The notes under the pieces are model-generated. The model ran no database searches, had not been told where the DNA came from, and worked only from the letters and a program-made list of their open reading frames with translations. The position numbers and the translations under genes were made by a program. Below are positions 46,521-55,957 of a stretch of DNA of 64,000 nucleotides, piece after piece. The DNA lies in the NCBI GenBank assembly GCA_003385635.1, contig QQUY01000003.1:558001-622000 (forward strand), read 5' to 3'. The stretch is from Acidobacteriota bacterium (GTDB lineage Bacteria; Acidobacteriota; Blastocatellia; Pyrinomonadales; Pyrinomonadaceae). Every line of letters begins with the position of its first letter. The first letter of the stretch is position 1.

Positions 46521-46541
46521 TGTCCCCTTTTGCCGGGGACA
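46521..46541 (+). promoter_or_regulatory. Hairpin upstream of tatA
   Basis: TGTCCCC and GGGGACA form a 7-bp stem with a 7-base loop, 19 bases before the tatA ATG. It could end the upstream transcript or modulate tatA translation. Confidence 0.4.
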
Positions 46542-46559
46542 ATGTGAGGCATCAATCAA

Positions 46560-46814
46560 ATGTTAGGAACCACAGAGATCATCCTGATCGTTCTTGCGAT
46601 CTTTCTTCTTTTCGGAGCCAGCCGGCTTCCGAAGCTTGCCAAGTCGCTGGGCGAGAGCCGCAGGGCATTCAAGGAAGGAATGGACCAGGCCGAGAAGGAA
46701 TTCAAAGACGAAGAAGACGCCAAACAGCTCAATCCCGAAAGCAGGAGCGCTTCGGATATGAGCGACGACGAGCTCGCGGCCGAGATGCAGAGGCGCCAGG
46801 CAAGCCAGTCCTAG
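46560..46814 (+). CDS. tatA: Sec-independent protein translocase TatA
   Basis: An 84-residue Tat component. N-terminal membrane helix GTTEIILIVLAIFLLFGASRLP, with the FGASRLPKLAKSLGESRRAFKEG amphipathic helix following (split at LPKLAKSLGES and RRAFKEG), and an acidic, lysine-rich C-tail. The FGxxxLP hinge is diagnostic of TatA/TatE. It exports folded proteins together with TatC (not in this window). The stop converges with the methyltransferase-like gene. Confidence 0.93.
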   Translation: MLGTTEIILIVLAIFLLFGASRLPKLAKSLGESRRAFKEGMDQAEKEFKDEEDAKQLNPESRSASDMSDDELAAEMQRRQASQS

Positions 46815-46817
46815 GCC

Positions 46818-47609
46818 TCAACCGCCTGTCTTCTCGCCCCAGATCACCGTCGCTTTGACAGAAGTGCGGAAGGTGATCTCGTTCCGGTCGTCGTCTATCT
46901 TTTCGGCAAGGCCCTTCAGCACCCTCTCCGTCTCCTCGTCATCGAGGAAGCTCAGCCACTCCGGCAAAAAGAAATAACGCACCAGCGGCGAATCGACGAA
47001 CGATTCGCCGTTTTCAAATTCCAGCATCTCCGGTTTCGAGATCGACTGCACCTTTGTCAGCCCCAAGGCCAGCGCGGCCTCTTCGGCCTGGCTGACGGTC
47101 TTTATCTCGGTGATCAGGTTCTCGACCGCCTCTCCCTTGTTTTCGAGGCCCTCGTCCAGAAGAACTTCCCAGAGTATCGAGAACACCTCGCCGAAACTCC
47201 CCGCCGTGGGGAGGAAGAACGCAAACCTTCCGGATGAGCATTTCGCCGCGCTCTCGAGAAAGTCGTCTACCAGCCTGGGAGTTATCAGGCTTGCGTCGGC
47301 GATCGCCATCTCGGACCGCGCAAGCGGCGCCTCGGTCGAAAAGTCGACGCCGCTCTTTACCGACTCGCTCTTCTGTTGAGCGATCTCGCGAAGTTCCGCG
47401 TCCTCACAGACCGGGAAGACATCGACGCCTTCGCCCAGCTTGTCGCCGATCTCGATCGCGTGCCCCCCGGCCCCCGCGTTTACATAGGTGATGGTCGATA
47501 CGCCGTCGACGACGACGTTCTCGTTAAACAGCTCTGTGAACTTCGCCGTGTATTCCGGCTCGACATAAATGCCGCGCAGAAACGCCAGTTCCTTTTCAGT
47601 CTTGGTCAT
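46818..47609 (-). CDS. Methyltransferase-like protein (class I SAM fold, divergent)
   Basis: A 263-residue cytoplasmic protein. The segment TITYVNAGAGGHAIEIGDKLGE looks like motif I of class I methyltransferases in a degenerate form (NAGAGGHAI), and the acidic segment after it (VDVFPVCEDAELREIA) like the ribose-binding region; IADASLITPRLVDDFLES and GRFAFFLPTAGSFGEVFSILW resemble the later motifs IV-V. The overall fit is modest, so a methyltransferase-derived protein that may have lost cofactor binding is possible. Converges with tatA; 4 bases apart at the stops. Confidence 0.55.
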   Translation of the reverse strand: MTKTEKELAFLRGIYVEPEYTAKFTELFNENVVVDGVSTITYVNAGAGGHAIEIGDKLGEGVDVFPVCEDAELREIAQQKSESVKSGVDFSTEAPLARSEMAIADASLITPRLVDDFLESAAKCSSGRFAFFLPTAGSFGEVFSILWEVLLDEGLENKGEAVENLITEIKTVSQAEEAALALGLTKVQSISKPEMLEFENGESFVDSPLVRYFFLPEWLSFLDDEETERVLKGLAEKIDDDRNEITFRTSVKATVIWGEKTGG

Positions 47610-48203
47610 ATAAAAAATCTACAGGAAAGAATGCCAGTTCGCCACGGAAGACAGCGTGCGAGGCGATTCCTGGAAAGTTCAATCTGATCCCGCACTTGAA
47701 CCAATGCTAAAAATATTGTTCGCTAACTACCTGACAACAGGGGGGTTATTCGTTTCAGATTCCGATGAGACGTAAATTTCTTGACACAGGTGTTAAAGGT
47801 CGTTTAGATTCTTTGGCACAAATTGATTCGGAATTCGGACGCTCTCACTCGTCACGAACAACTCTCACTTCCGGAGCTATGCACAAGACGTCACTCACAA
47901 AAAATCAACAGGCATACAAACCGCAAAAGCCTCTGGGCTGAGAGCGCAAGAACCCGGTCTTCGGGAACGAAACAGGATATTCGGATTTCGAACGATTCCC
48001 GCTATCGCTCAATGGAGCGAGCGGCCATGCACTTGCGTTCCTATCGTATTTCCCGGTCACCTCAACAACCCGGGAAACGAAGAATGCGTGAGCGATAACC
48101 AAACCTGTTCTGTCATCCCACCGTGACGGATTCTCAGACGAGCGAAAGCAGATGTGTCTACCACGGTAGCCGATGGCGGAACGCAGACAGGAGCCGTTCC
48201 GCA
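47610..48203. other. Intergenic region with a promoter
   Basis: About 590 bases. TTGACA (47781-47786) and TTAGAT (47804-47809), 17 bases apart, make a plausible promoter for the FG-GAP gene, about 400 bases upstream of its start; the long 5' region could carry regulation. A 91-codon open frame (47823-48098) does not look like a protein. Nothing else recognised. Confidence 0.5.
47781..47809 (+). promoter_or_regulatory. Sigma-70-type promoter upstream of the FG-GAP gene
   Basis: TTGACA, 17-base spacer, TTAGAT. Only the -35 is a perfect match. Confidence 0.4.
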
Positions 48204-49325
48204 ATGAAGTTCTTTAGATCTCTCGCCTCACATCAGAAAACCGATCCCAGACCCAGCCGAAGAAGACCACCCGCCAAGCCCTACAGCGCACGCTCGGTGC
48301 TCATCGTTTTCATACTGATTTCATTTTCTGCTGCCGGAATCGCCGGGCTGGCAAGAGCTGCCGTCTCAGAGGCGCTTCCAGGTACGGGCGTTTTCCGCAG
48401 AATCAGTTCGTTGATGTCAGGACTGTTCCCAAATAGTTCGCGGCGTCGAGTGTCGTTGTCGAAGGAATACGTCTATTCAGATTCGAGACTGTTGGCGGTT
48501 GAGGATGTTGGCGCCAGGCAAACACCGCCATCTGATCTGGCGGTTTTCAGACCCTCTACCGGTGAATGGTTGGTGATAGACACCAATTCGCAACACGTCA
48601 CCCGCCTGGAATGGGGAGCTCCCGGCGATATTCCGATAGAAGGCGATTTCGACGGCGACGGTATCAGTGACCTGGCTGTATTCAGAGGATCGAGCTCCAC
48701 CTGGTGGATCCTCGAAAGCGGCGCTGGTTCAGTCCGCGCTATTCAGTTTGGAGTTGAGGGGGATCTACCAGTCGCGGGAGACTATGACGGCGACGGTATG
48801 ACAGATCTGGCCGTATTCAGACCAACAAGCGGAGTTTGGTATGCCATTGGAAGCAAAGAGGGCAACTTCCTCACGATCCCGTTCGGCTCAATATCTGATC
48901 GTCCAGCACCGGCTGACTATGACGGTGACGGCAAAACGGATCCCGCGATCTGGCGGTCTGTATCCGGGACGTTCGAGTGGATCCAAAGTTCCAACGGGAC
49001 GGTCGGTTCCGAGAGGTTCTCATCAGGAGTAGGAGATCCAGTCCCTGCCGACTTCGACGGCGATGGAATGGCGGACCCCGCAATTAGAACTGGAAAGGTC
49101 TGGACCATACGCAAGAGCCTAAGCAGGGAGATTATTTCTGTTCAGTGGCACCAGGGAGACATTCCGGTTCAAAGCGATTTCGACGGTGACGGGCGAGCTG
49201 ACATCGCGATCTGGAGATCGGAGGACGGGAGATGGCTGATCCGGAACAGTTCCGACACCACTACACGCGAGGCAATCTGGGGCGAGCCAGGTGACATCCC
49301 CGTCCACTTCTTCTACAGACGCTAA
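48204..49325 (+). CDS. FG-GAP/VCBS-repeat exported protein
   Basis: A 373-residue protein with a membrane anchor (SVLIVFILISFSAAGIAGLA, about 32-52) and five calcium-binding-like repeats of the type GDFDGDGISDLAVF, GDYDGDGMTDLAVF, ADYDGDGKTDPAIW, ADFDGDGMADPAIR and SDFDGDGRADIAIW. These are the DxDxDG loops of FG-GAP/VCBS propeller proteins found at surfaces. Start 48204 has GGAG upstream; an earlier ATG at 48123 gives an unlikely basic leader. It lies 84 bases upstream of the Rhs gene and could be part of the same surface module. Confidence 0.82.
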   Translation: MKFFRSLASHQKTDPRPSRRRPPAKPYSARSVLIVFILISFSAAGIAGLARAAVSEALPGTGVFRRISSLMSGLFPNSSRRRVSLSKEYVYSDSRLLAVEDVGARQTPPSDLAVFRPSTGEWLVIDTNSQHVTRLEWGAPGDIPIEGDFDGDGISDLAVFRGSSSTWWILESGAGSVRAIQFGVEGDLPVAGDYDGDGMTDLAVFRPTSGVWYAIGSKEGNFLTIPFGSISDRPAPADYDGDGKTDPAIWRSVSGTFEWIQSSNGTVGSERFSSGVGDPVPADFDGDGMADPAIRTGKVWTIRKSLSREIISVQWHQGDIPVQSDFDGDGRADIAIWRSEDGRWLIRNSSDTTTREAIWGEPGDIPVHFFYRR

Positions 49326-49409
49326 ACGAGCTGCAAGAAACTCGTACTCAGATCTCTTCAGCTGGTCCGGTGCCAAGCTGGATCGTAACCAACTTTAATG
49401 AGGAACCGA

Positions 49410-52400
49410 ATGAAAAGTACTCCCACCAACGCCTTTGCATTAGACAAATCACTCAGTTTCCTGATCACGATCGGTCTCGTAGCAGCGATGATACTGATGT
49501 TTGAAAATCGAACCGCTGCGCAAACGGTAATTGGAAACTCAACACCTGTATCCTCCGACAGTGCGAACCGGGCCGACCAGCGGATCAAGGGAGCCGCAAG
49601 AGTCAATCCCCGTACGTTGGCGCTTGAGTTCACTTTATCCTTAATGAGTTATCCCGGCAGGAACGGCCACGGTGTCAATGCTTCACTCAGCTACTCATCG
49701 AAAGTCTGGCGCATGAATTCCGGCACCCGTTGGTGGTACTGGAATGTTTCCGGCCGAAAGTATGTAACAGATCTAACCGCTCGATACAGCGAGCGATCCG
49801 CAGCGGGCTGGACAAGCGGCCTCTCAGCTCCGGTCCTCGAAGACATGCCACAGATCTATGACGAGAACGGCAATCCCTATGTAGAGCCATTCGGAAGTGC
49901 CGCCGCGATGGATCAGTCGTGGGCCGAGGCTGAACGCTCAGGACTGTCCGGCTTGATGCCCGACCGGAACTTTCGTTGTGTTTCTTACCAGCATGTTTGG
50001 TGTCCGGACTGTCAGCTCCCGGATGGAAGTGAAGGAGCGCACATCTTCATCTGCAATGCTTGGGAGGTCGGTCCGGGGATCCCTGAACCGACGAATCCCG
50101 GCGAACCGCCGGAAGAGATCCCCGAGAATCTCTACTACGCAGCAAGGCTCTTCGTATCGATGCCAGGCGGACAGCGGCACGAGCTCCGGAAGGACGATTC
50201 ACGACACGTTTGCGGGATTGTTGATTACGTCTGTGAGCCTGAAACGGACGGTGTCTATTACGCTACTGACGGCACCGGGATGCGACTCGAACGTTCAAAT
50301 GGCGGCTCGGTGTTGTACCTGCGCGATGGCTCGAAGTACCTGTTTCCTCCGGGGTCGGCAAACCACGAAGGTGGGCGCTTCGCTGAGAGATTCGTTGACA
50401 GAAATGGGAACACGATCAGTTACAACTCCGAGGGTGCTGCTCCGGGTCAGGTTCGTAAAATAGTCGACACCCTTGGTCGGGAGATCACTGATCCGATTCC
50501 CCGGAATTACATTGCACAGACTCAGACTTCGGGAAGCAAGAACGCTACTTTTCCTTGGTTTGGCGGCAGGAACCAGGATTTCGAAGTGACGTGGGCAAAA
50601 CTGAAGCCCGAGGGCTGCGAAGCGAGTGACGATCCGGATTGTGTTGGAAGAGACGGTACTCGCGGAGGTGCGTTGGAAGACCCGACCGAACTCCTCGGAT
50701 ACGACGCCAGGTATTTCTGCCAGGGAGGTCAGTCGGAGGACCTGGAAGAAACGGGTCCTCAGGATGTTCTCTTTCCACTGACGTCGAATGGAGTCAGGTC
50801 GTGCAGCACGGTAACAACAGAGGCGTCCACTGGCAACCTGGTACCCGCGAGGTTCAATCCCGTCGTGCTCCGCAGGATAATGCTTCCGAACGGACAAAGT
50901 TACCAATTCGGCTACAACCGATACGGTGAGATCTCCAGGATCGACTACCCGACAGGCATTTACGAAGAGTTTGATCACGACACGGTAACCGCGATCGGAG
51001 GAACAGGGATCGCCGTTTACGACCAAACGAACAGGGGTGTCGTAGAACGAAGACTCTACGGACCTGATGGGACATTGAACAGGACCTGGAAATATACAGG
51101 CCACTTCGATCCTGTCCCGGGCGGACTCCCGAAAATGACCGTTATTTCTACTTCTTCTAGGTCCGACGATCCGCAAGCCGACGGAGCGCGGACCGAGACA
51201 GTGATGAGTGCTTACCGCGGCAGCAGCGCCTACGGATTCAATAGTCCGGAAAGCGGTAGCATTCTCGAAACGCGAAGATTTGACGAGAACGGGCAATTGC
51301 TGTCGAGATCATTGTTTGAGTGGACAGCCGTCGGGCCGATGCCGGGCGGCGAAACGAACGCGAAACGAGACCTTAGAATTTCACGCACTGTCGAATTCAC
51401 TTTCGAGCCGGGTTCACCGAAAGCGCTCGCGATCCTCAAATCCAACGAATACGAAACACCGTACCAACGCGACCCCGGATTCTTCGCTCACCTGAACCGC
51501 ACCCGAAACAGAACCTGGAAATTCTCTGTGTTCGACGCCCCTGAGGCGGTATCAATCGATATCTCGACGGCGGCAGCGGCGATCGTGAGCTCTTCCGAGG
51601 TCCGGACAAATGTCTCTACTCAATATCTATACGAGACCGAGTACCTGGGAAGAGGCATTACCGGAATGGTCGAGAGCGAGAAGATCCACGACCCTCGCGA
51701 GCCGGGGATAGTACTCAATGAAACCCGGTTCGAGTACGATCTGGCCGATCTGCCGCCTGTCGACCCTGGGAATACAAATGGATGGACCGATCCTGCTACA
51801 ACTTTTCGAGGGAATGTCTCAAGGGTTGATAAACTTGACACCGCTACAGGCGATTGGCTTTCCGAGAGGTTCCAGTACGACAAGTACGGGAACACGATCA
51901 AGTCCTGGGACGCCTCAGGCGATACGGAAAGGTACTCGGCGATCGAATTCAGTGCTGAATACGGATTTGCATTTCCGACATCTGTCAGTGAGCCGGCCCC
52001 GGATCCGACGGGAGCAAATGGGTCTTCTGAAAGAACCGTTGTGAAGAAGACCTACGATCGGACAACCGGACTGCTTCTGACCGTTACCGACCTCCAGTTC
52101 CTGCAGGTTCAATCAGACGACCGGACTACCATTCTAGAGTATGAAGATCAGCTCTTGCGCCTGACATCGGTAACCGGACCTGCCGGGGAAACTAGGGAAA
52201 TGGTCTATTTTGACGAACCCGGCACATCGAGGATCGCAACAAGATCGCGTGTGGGGGACGGCAGGTGGGCAAAATCAGAAGCGGTCCACGACGCCTTTGG
52301 AAGGTTGATCCTGACTAGGGACTTCCGGCTGGAGGGAACATCAGCGGTCAAGACAGAATACGATCTTCACGGTCGCGTAAGAAAGAAGTCAGAGCCTTAT

Positions 52401-55118
52401 TTCGAAGAATCCGAATCTCCTGGCATTACCTGGCGCGCGACTGACTACGACGCCTCTGGACGTGTGTCGCGTAAGTACTTTGAGCTGGCAGACGGATCGA
52501 CGGAAGTTTCAGGTGAATTCTCACACGGGCTTTCGCCCGTTCCCGGTTCGATAGGTTCGGTACTTACCATTAAGGACGGTTCTGGCAGGTCGCGGCGCGA
52601 GATCCGGGATTCGTTCGGACGTGTCATTCGCGCTGACGAACCGACTACAGTTACACAGGAAGAGAACGCAGACCTAGGCACCATCAACGATCCTGCTCAG
52701 CCAACATACTATGAATACGGTAAGAGGGGCGGATTATCGGTGATTCGGCAAGGCATTCAGAAGCGGATCTTTGCCTACGACGCTTTCGGCAGAATGACCC
52801 ATCAGAAGCTCCCTGAACAGGACGAAAATCCCCGGATTTCGTACCACGATCCCGATTCGGGTAACCACACATGGTCAGCGGCATTCGAGTATTCGCCGAC
52901 TGGCGAGCTTTTGAAGATCATCTCTCCGAACGGCGTCGAGACGGACCTGGAATACGACCAGCACGGAAGGATCCTAAGTCGTAGCTTCTCCGACGGCACG
53001 CCTAATGCGAGCTACCGGTATGATCTGATCGCGAACGGAAAAGGGCAATTGATCGAGGCAGAGAATTCCTCGACCAGGACACGAATTACATCTTTTGACG
53101 CAGCTGGAAGGCCCACTACCTACGAACAGCGGACAGACGGGGTGACCTATCGATCGCAGTTCGAGTATTCGTCGGGCGGCGAAGTCAAGCGAATCACGTA
53201 TCCTTCGGGTAAAACAGTGGATCAGGGCTTTGGACCCGACGGCAGGATACGGCGGGTTGGCAGTTCGCAAGCTGGTTTCGATTCCGTCTACGCGAACTCT
53301 TTCTCTTACGATGCTGCAGGCAGAACAAACGCCTTTAAGCTCGGCAACCGTTTGTGGGAGTCGGCGAACTGGAGCGAAACGGGGCGACTTGGCTCTTTAG
53401 GGCTGGGCATTGCTCCAGCAGTACAAGGCATTTGGCGGACCGAATTTCACTACGGCGAGCTGAGTCCGTCCGGAGAAATGGACGCGGAAAGAACTAATGG
53501 TGCGATCGGCCGAATTACTACGATCGGCGAATCCGGAGCTCTTCGATTCACTCAGAATTTCCGATATGACCCAGGCGGGCGGCTCACATTTGCAGAAGAG
53601 AACGAGGCGGGCGATGGGAACTGGAGTCTCCTGATCGATCACGACAGATACGGAAACAGAATTCATCAGACAAAGACGGTTGGAAATAGTATTGAAGAGG
53701 TCGATCTTGTTCCTGATCCCACATCGAACCGCTATTCGGTACCTAGCGGATATCGCTACGACCGGAATGGCAGCGTGACCGATGATCCTTCCGGAAAGAG
53801 CTACGTTCTGGACGGAAGGAATAAAGTCATAGAAGTAAGGTCAAGCGGAGGCAACCTGATCGCCAGTTACCTTTACGACGCTATGGGCCGACGCATCAAG
53901 ACGATCACACCTCTGGAAACAACCGTGTTCGTGTATGCGGGCGAGCTGCTTCTCGCTGAGTATTCAACGAATCCGTCCAGAGACAGAAAAACACGTTATT
54001 TGACCGCCGATCATTTGGGCTCCACGCGGATAGTAACCGACGGAAACGGCGAGCTCCTTGCCAGAAGGGACCATTTTCCGTTTGGCGGTGAGATCACAAG
54101 CGGGATCGGTACCCGAACGGAAGAAAATGGCTACCTGTCAACTACCGCGAGGGTCAGGAACGGTTTTGCAGGGATGCTGGCAGATCCTGAAACCGGACTT
54201 AACTATGCGGATGCAAGAATCTATGACGTAGGATCTGGTCGGTTTAACTCCGTAGATCCTGTTTTGTCTTCGTCAACGGCTTCAGATCCTGCTTCCTTGA
54301 ACAGGTATACGTACACACTCAACGATCCAGTAAACCTCGTGGACCCGGACGGGCTAGCCGCGATCGACGACTGGTACGTTTCAGATGACGGGCAGATCGA
54401 GGTTTTCAGGACCGACGACCCGTTCGACCGGTTCTTTGTCTACGATGAGAACAAGAACGTCTTCGTGCTCGTAGCGCAGCTCAACAGGAACAAACACGGC
54501 CTTGTCAGATTTCCCGATTCCGGATGGGGCTTCACCAACTACAATCCGGGTGAAAGAGGAGGATATGACCACCAGACAGGGGAGTATGTAGGCCAGGGCG
54601 ACCACTATCTTCTGCCCGTGACGGCCGCGGCCTTGTTCGGGTTCACGAATCAGCTGAAGAACGACTTCGGCATCACCGTCGCCTTGGGTGATATGTCATC
54701 TTCCAACGGCAGCGATCCGTGGGACAGTAAATTCAGGTCTACAAACTGGAACGGCCACCACTCGACTCACGGGCACAAGGGGAACGGCACCGGAACTAAC
54801 ATCGACTTCCGTTACATAGGCACCGATGGCAGCAGCCGGCGGGGAAACTGGGCGTCAAGCCCGAATCTCTTTAGCCGCAAGAAGAATCAGGCATTGTTCG
54901 ATCTTGCGAAGAAGTGGGGGTTCACGAAGAACTTTCGCGGTACCGTGGTCCCGGTTTCGGGAACTCGAGCGGCACGCGGCCATAATGACCACGGCCATCT
55001 CGGTTTCGACCTGAACCGGAAACGCGCATCGACGCTGTTCAGGGATCGTAGGCGGTACTATATAAGGCTGTCCGACACGACGCTCGATTGCCAGGTCGAA
55101 CAATGCGTAACAAACTAG
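49410..55118 (+). CDS. Rhs/YD-repeat protein with C-terminal LAS-metallopeptidase-like domain
   Basis: A 1902-residue Rhs protein. Start ATG 49410 with GAGGA 6 bases upstream; N-terminal membrane/signal segment FLITIGLVAAMILMFENRTA. The body is a long series of YD-type repeats (e.g. YDAFGRMTHQKLP, YDQHGRILSRSF) forming the beta-cocoon; the Rhs core ends with YLTADHLGSTRIVTDGNG, GLNYADARIYDVGSGRFNSVDP and VDPDGLAAI, near residue 1650. The last 253 residues are unlike the core: residues 1783-1799 carry H-H-x-x-H-x-H...D and 1858-1867 the HNDHGHLGFD stretch (HxH), resembling LAS-type zinc peptidases. This is the usual place of a polymorphic toxin. Confidence 0.85.
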   Translation: MKSTPTNAFALDKSLSFLITIGLVAAMILMFENRTAAQTVIGNSTPVSSDSANRADQRIKGAARVNPRTLALEFTLSLMSYPGRNGHGVNASLSYSSKVWRMNSGTRWWYWNVSGRKYVTDLTARYSERSAAGWTSGLSAPVLEDMPQIYDENGNPYVEPFGSAAAMDQSWAEAERSGLSGLMPDRNFRCVSYQHVWCPDCQLPDGSEGAHIFICNAWEVGPGIPEPTNPGEPPEEIPENLYYAARLFVSMPGGQRHELRKDDSRHVCGIVDYVCEPETDGVYYATDGTGMRLERSNGGSVLYLRDGSKYLFPPGSANHEGGRFAERFVDRNGNTISYNSEGAAPGQVRKIVDTLGREITDPIPRNYIAQTQTSGSKNATFPWFGGRNQDFEVTWAKLKPEGCEASDDPDCVGRDGTRGGALEDPTELLGYDARYFCQGGQSEDLEETGPQDVLFPLTSNGVRSCSTVTTEASTGNLVPARFNPVVLRRIMLPNGQSYQFGYNRYGEISRIDYPTGIYEEFDHDTVTAIGGTGIAVYDQTNRGVVERRLYGPDGTLNRTWKYTGHFDPVPGGLPKMTVISTSSRSDDPQADGARTETVMSAYRGSSAYGFNSPESGSILETRRFDENGQLLSRSLFEWTAVGPMPGGETNAKRDLRISRTVEFTFEPGSPKALAILKSNEYETPYQRDPGFFAHLNRTRNRTWKFSVFDAPEAVSIDISTAAAAIVSSSEVRTNVSTQYLYETEYLGRGITGMVESEKIHDPREPGIVLNETRFEYDLADLPPVDPGNTNGWTDPATTFRGNVSRVDKLDTATGDWLSERFQYDKYGNTIKSWDASGDTERYSAIEFSAEYGFAFPTSVSEPAPDPTGANGSSERTVVKKTYDRTTGLLLTVTDLQFLQVQSDDRTTILEYEDQLLRLTSVTGPAGETREMVYFDEPGTSRIATRSRVGDGRWAKSEAVHDAFGRLILTRDFRLEGTSAVKTEYDLHGRVRKKSEPYFEESESPGITWRATDYDASGRVSRKYFELADGSTEVSGEFSHGLSPVPGSIGSVLTIKDGSGRSRREIRDSFGRVIRADEPTTVTQEENADLGTINDPAQPTYYEYGKRGGLSVIRQGIQKRIFAYDAFGRMTHQKLPEQDENPRISYHDPDSGNHTWSAAFEYSPTGELLKIISPNGVETDLEYDQHGRILSRSFSDGTPNASYRYDLIANGKGQLIEAENSSTRTRITSFDAAGRPTTYEQRTDGVTYRSQFEYSSGGEVKRITYPSGKTVDQGFGPDGRIRRVGSSQAGFDSVYANSFSYDAAGRTNAFKLGNRLWESANWSETGRLGSLGLGIAPAVQGIWRTEFHYGELSPSGEMDAERTNGAIGRITTIGESGALRFTQNFRYDPGGRLTFAEENEAGDGNWSLLIDHDRYGNRIHQTKTVGNSIEEVDLVPDPTSNRYSVPSGYRYDRNGSVTDDPSGKSYVLDGRNKVIEVRSSGGNLIASYLYDAMGRRIKTITPLETTVFVYAGELLLAEYSTNPSRDRKTRYLTADHLGSTRIVTDGNGELLARRDHFPFGGEITSGIGTRTEENGYLSTTARVRNGFAGMLADPETGLNYADARIYDVGSGRFNSVDPVLSSSTASDPASLNRYTYTLNDPVNLVDPDGLAAIDDWYVSDDGQIEVFRTDDPFDRFFVYDENKNVFVLVAQLNRNKHGLVRFPDSGWGFTNYNPGERGGYDHQTGEYVGQGDHYLLPVTAAALFGFTNQLKNDFGITVALGDMSSSNGSDPWDSKFRSTNWNGHHSTHGHKGNGTGTNIDFRYIGTDGSSRRGNWASSPNLFSRKKNQALFDLAKKWGFTKNFRGTVVPVSGTRAARGHNDHGHLGFDLNRKRASTLFRDRRRYYIRLSDTTLDCQVEQCVTN

Positions 55119-55137
55119 CGCGGTACGCGTCTCTCCC

Positions 55138-55165
55138 TTGCCGGTTCCGAATTCGGAACCGGCAA
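55138..55165 (+). repeat. Perfect 28-bp palindrome between Rhs and lipoprotein genes
   Basis: TTGCCGGTTCCGAATTCGGAACCGGCAA is exactly self-complementary (14 + 14; written here as TTGCCGGTTCCGAA and its complement). It lies 20 bases after the Rhs stop and 31 bases before the lipoprotein start. It may be a terminator-like hairpin or a binding site. Confidence 0.7.
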
Positions 55166-55195
55166 CGGTTCTTCCACATCCACTTGGAGACGATT

Positions 55196-55957
55196 ATGAA
55201 TAAATTGCTCATACTCTTGGTCATTTGTTTTGGAGCCTGCGAAAACGTCTCGATTCCGCCGCCGCCGCTTGAACAGCGAGAGACGGCTTATTCACCGCGA
55301 CCGGTCAGCGGACCCGAAGACGCGGCCCTGGAAAACGCCGACGGTGTAGTCGTTTACGTCGGTCGTACAACCGGTGCTCGGGATTCATCTGGCATCGTCC
55401 GTCTTTATTCAATAGACGGCACCGTCTGGAAAGAGATCGATCCCCTGAAACCTGAAGATTCGTCAGACGAGATCAGAATTACAAAGAACGTGTTTAAACC
55501 GCTGTTCTTCAGCGATGGTTCCAAACGGGAGTTCGGGATCGAGATGCGTCTCGTCCGGCGTTCGAAAGACTGGCTGGAAGTTGTCGCTGGCGAAGGACAC
55601 TACGCCAACCGCACATCCGACCGGGTTCCTTTACTCAAGTACGTTCAGTCGTCTGACCCGATGTTCAGAGTGCTCAGTTGGGATACCTGGGTCCGCGGCC
55701 ACTTCAACATCCGGTTCGATGCGGTCAAGAATCCGGTCCTCGATCAGCCGGACGGATCGCCGAAAGCGGTTTCGATCCCGGACGAGCCCCTGATCAAAGC
55801 CGACAAGGTCGAAGGAGACTGGGTCCTGATCAGATGGATGGAACACGAGCCGGATGAGCCATCGGCCAAGTGGCTGCGCGAGAACAAGCCGGAGAACGCG
55901 GGTTGGATCCGATGGCGGAAAGACGGCGAGATCCTGATCGAAGAGTTTTATCCGTAG
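55196..55957 (+). CDS. Lipoprotein, possible immunity partner of the Rhs protein
   Basis: A 253-residue lipoprotein: signal MNKLLILLVICFGAC ends in a lipobox, then a short proline-rich linker and a soluble domain of about 220 residues with no recognised motif; the C-terminal part (KVEGDWVLIRWMEH.., WIRWRKDGEILIEEF) has a beta-barrel-like (SH3-like) pattern. The start at 55196 has GGAG 7 bases upstream; the open frame reaches 55088 but lacks a start there. Immediate 3' location to the Rhs gene and lipid anchoring fit an envelope immunity protein, but this is inference. Confidence 0.65.
   Translation: MNKLLILLVICFGACENVSIPPPPLEQRETAYSPRPVSGPEDAALENADGVVVYVGRTTGARDSSGIVRLYSIDGTVWKEIDPLKPEDSSDEIRITKNVFKPLFFSDGSKREFGIEMRLVRRSKDWLEVVAGEGHYANRTSDRVPLLKYVQSSDPMFRVLSWDTWVRGHFNIRFDAVKNPVLDQPDGSPKAVSIPDEPLIKADKVEGDWVLIRWMEHEPDEPSAKWLRENKPENAGWIRWRKDGEILIEEFYP

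Noticed and set aside
47823..48098. 91-codon frame upstream of the FG-GAP gene
   Set aside because: Basic, low complexity, no SD or family pattern.
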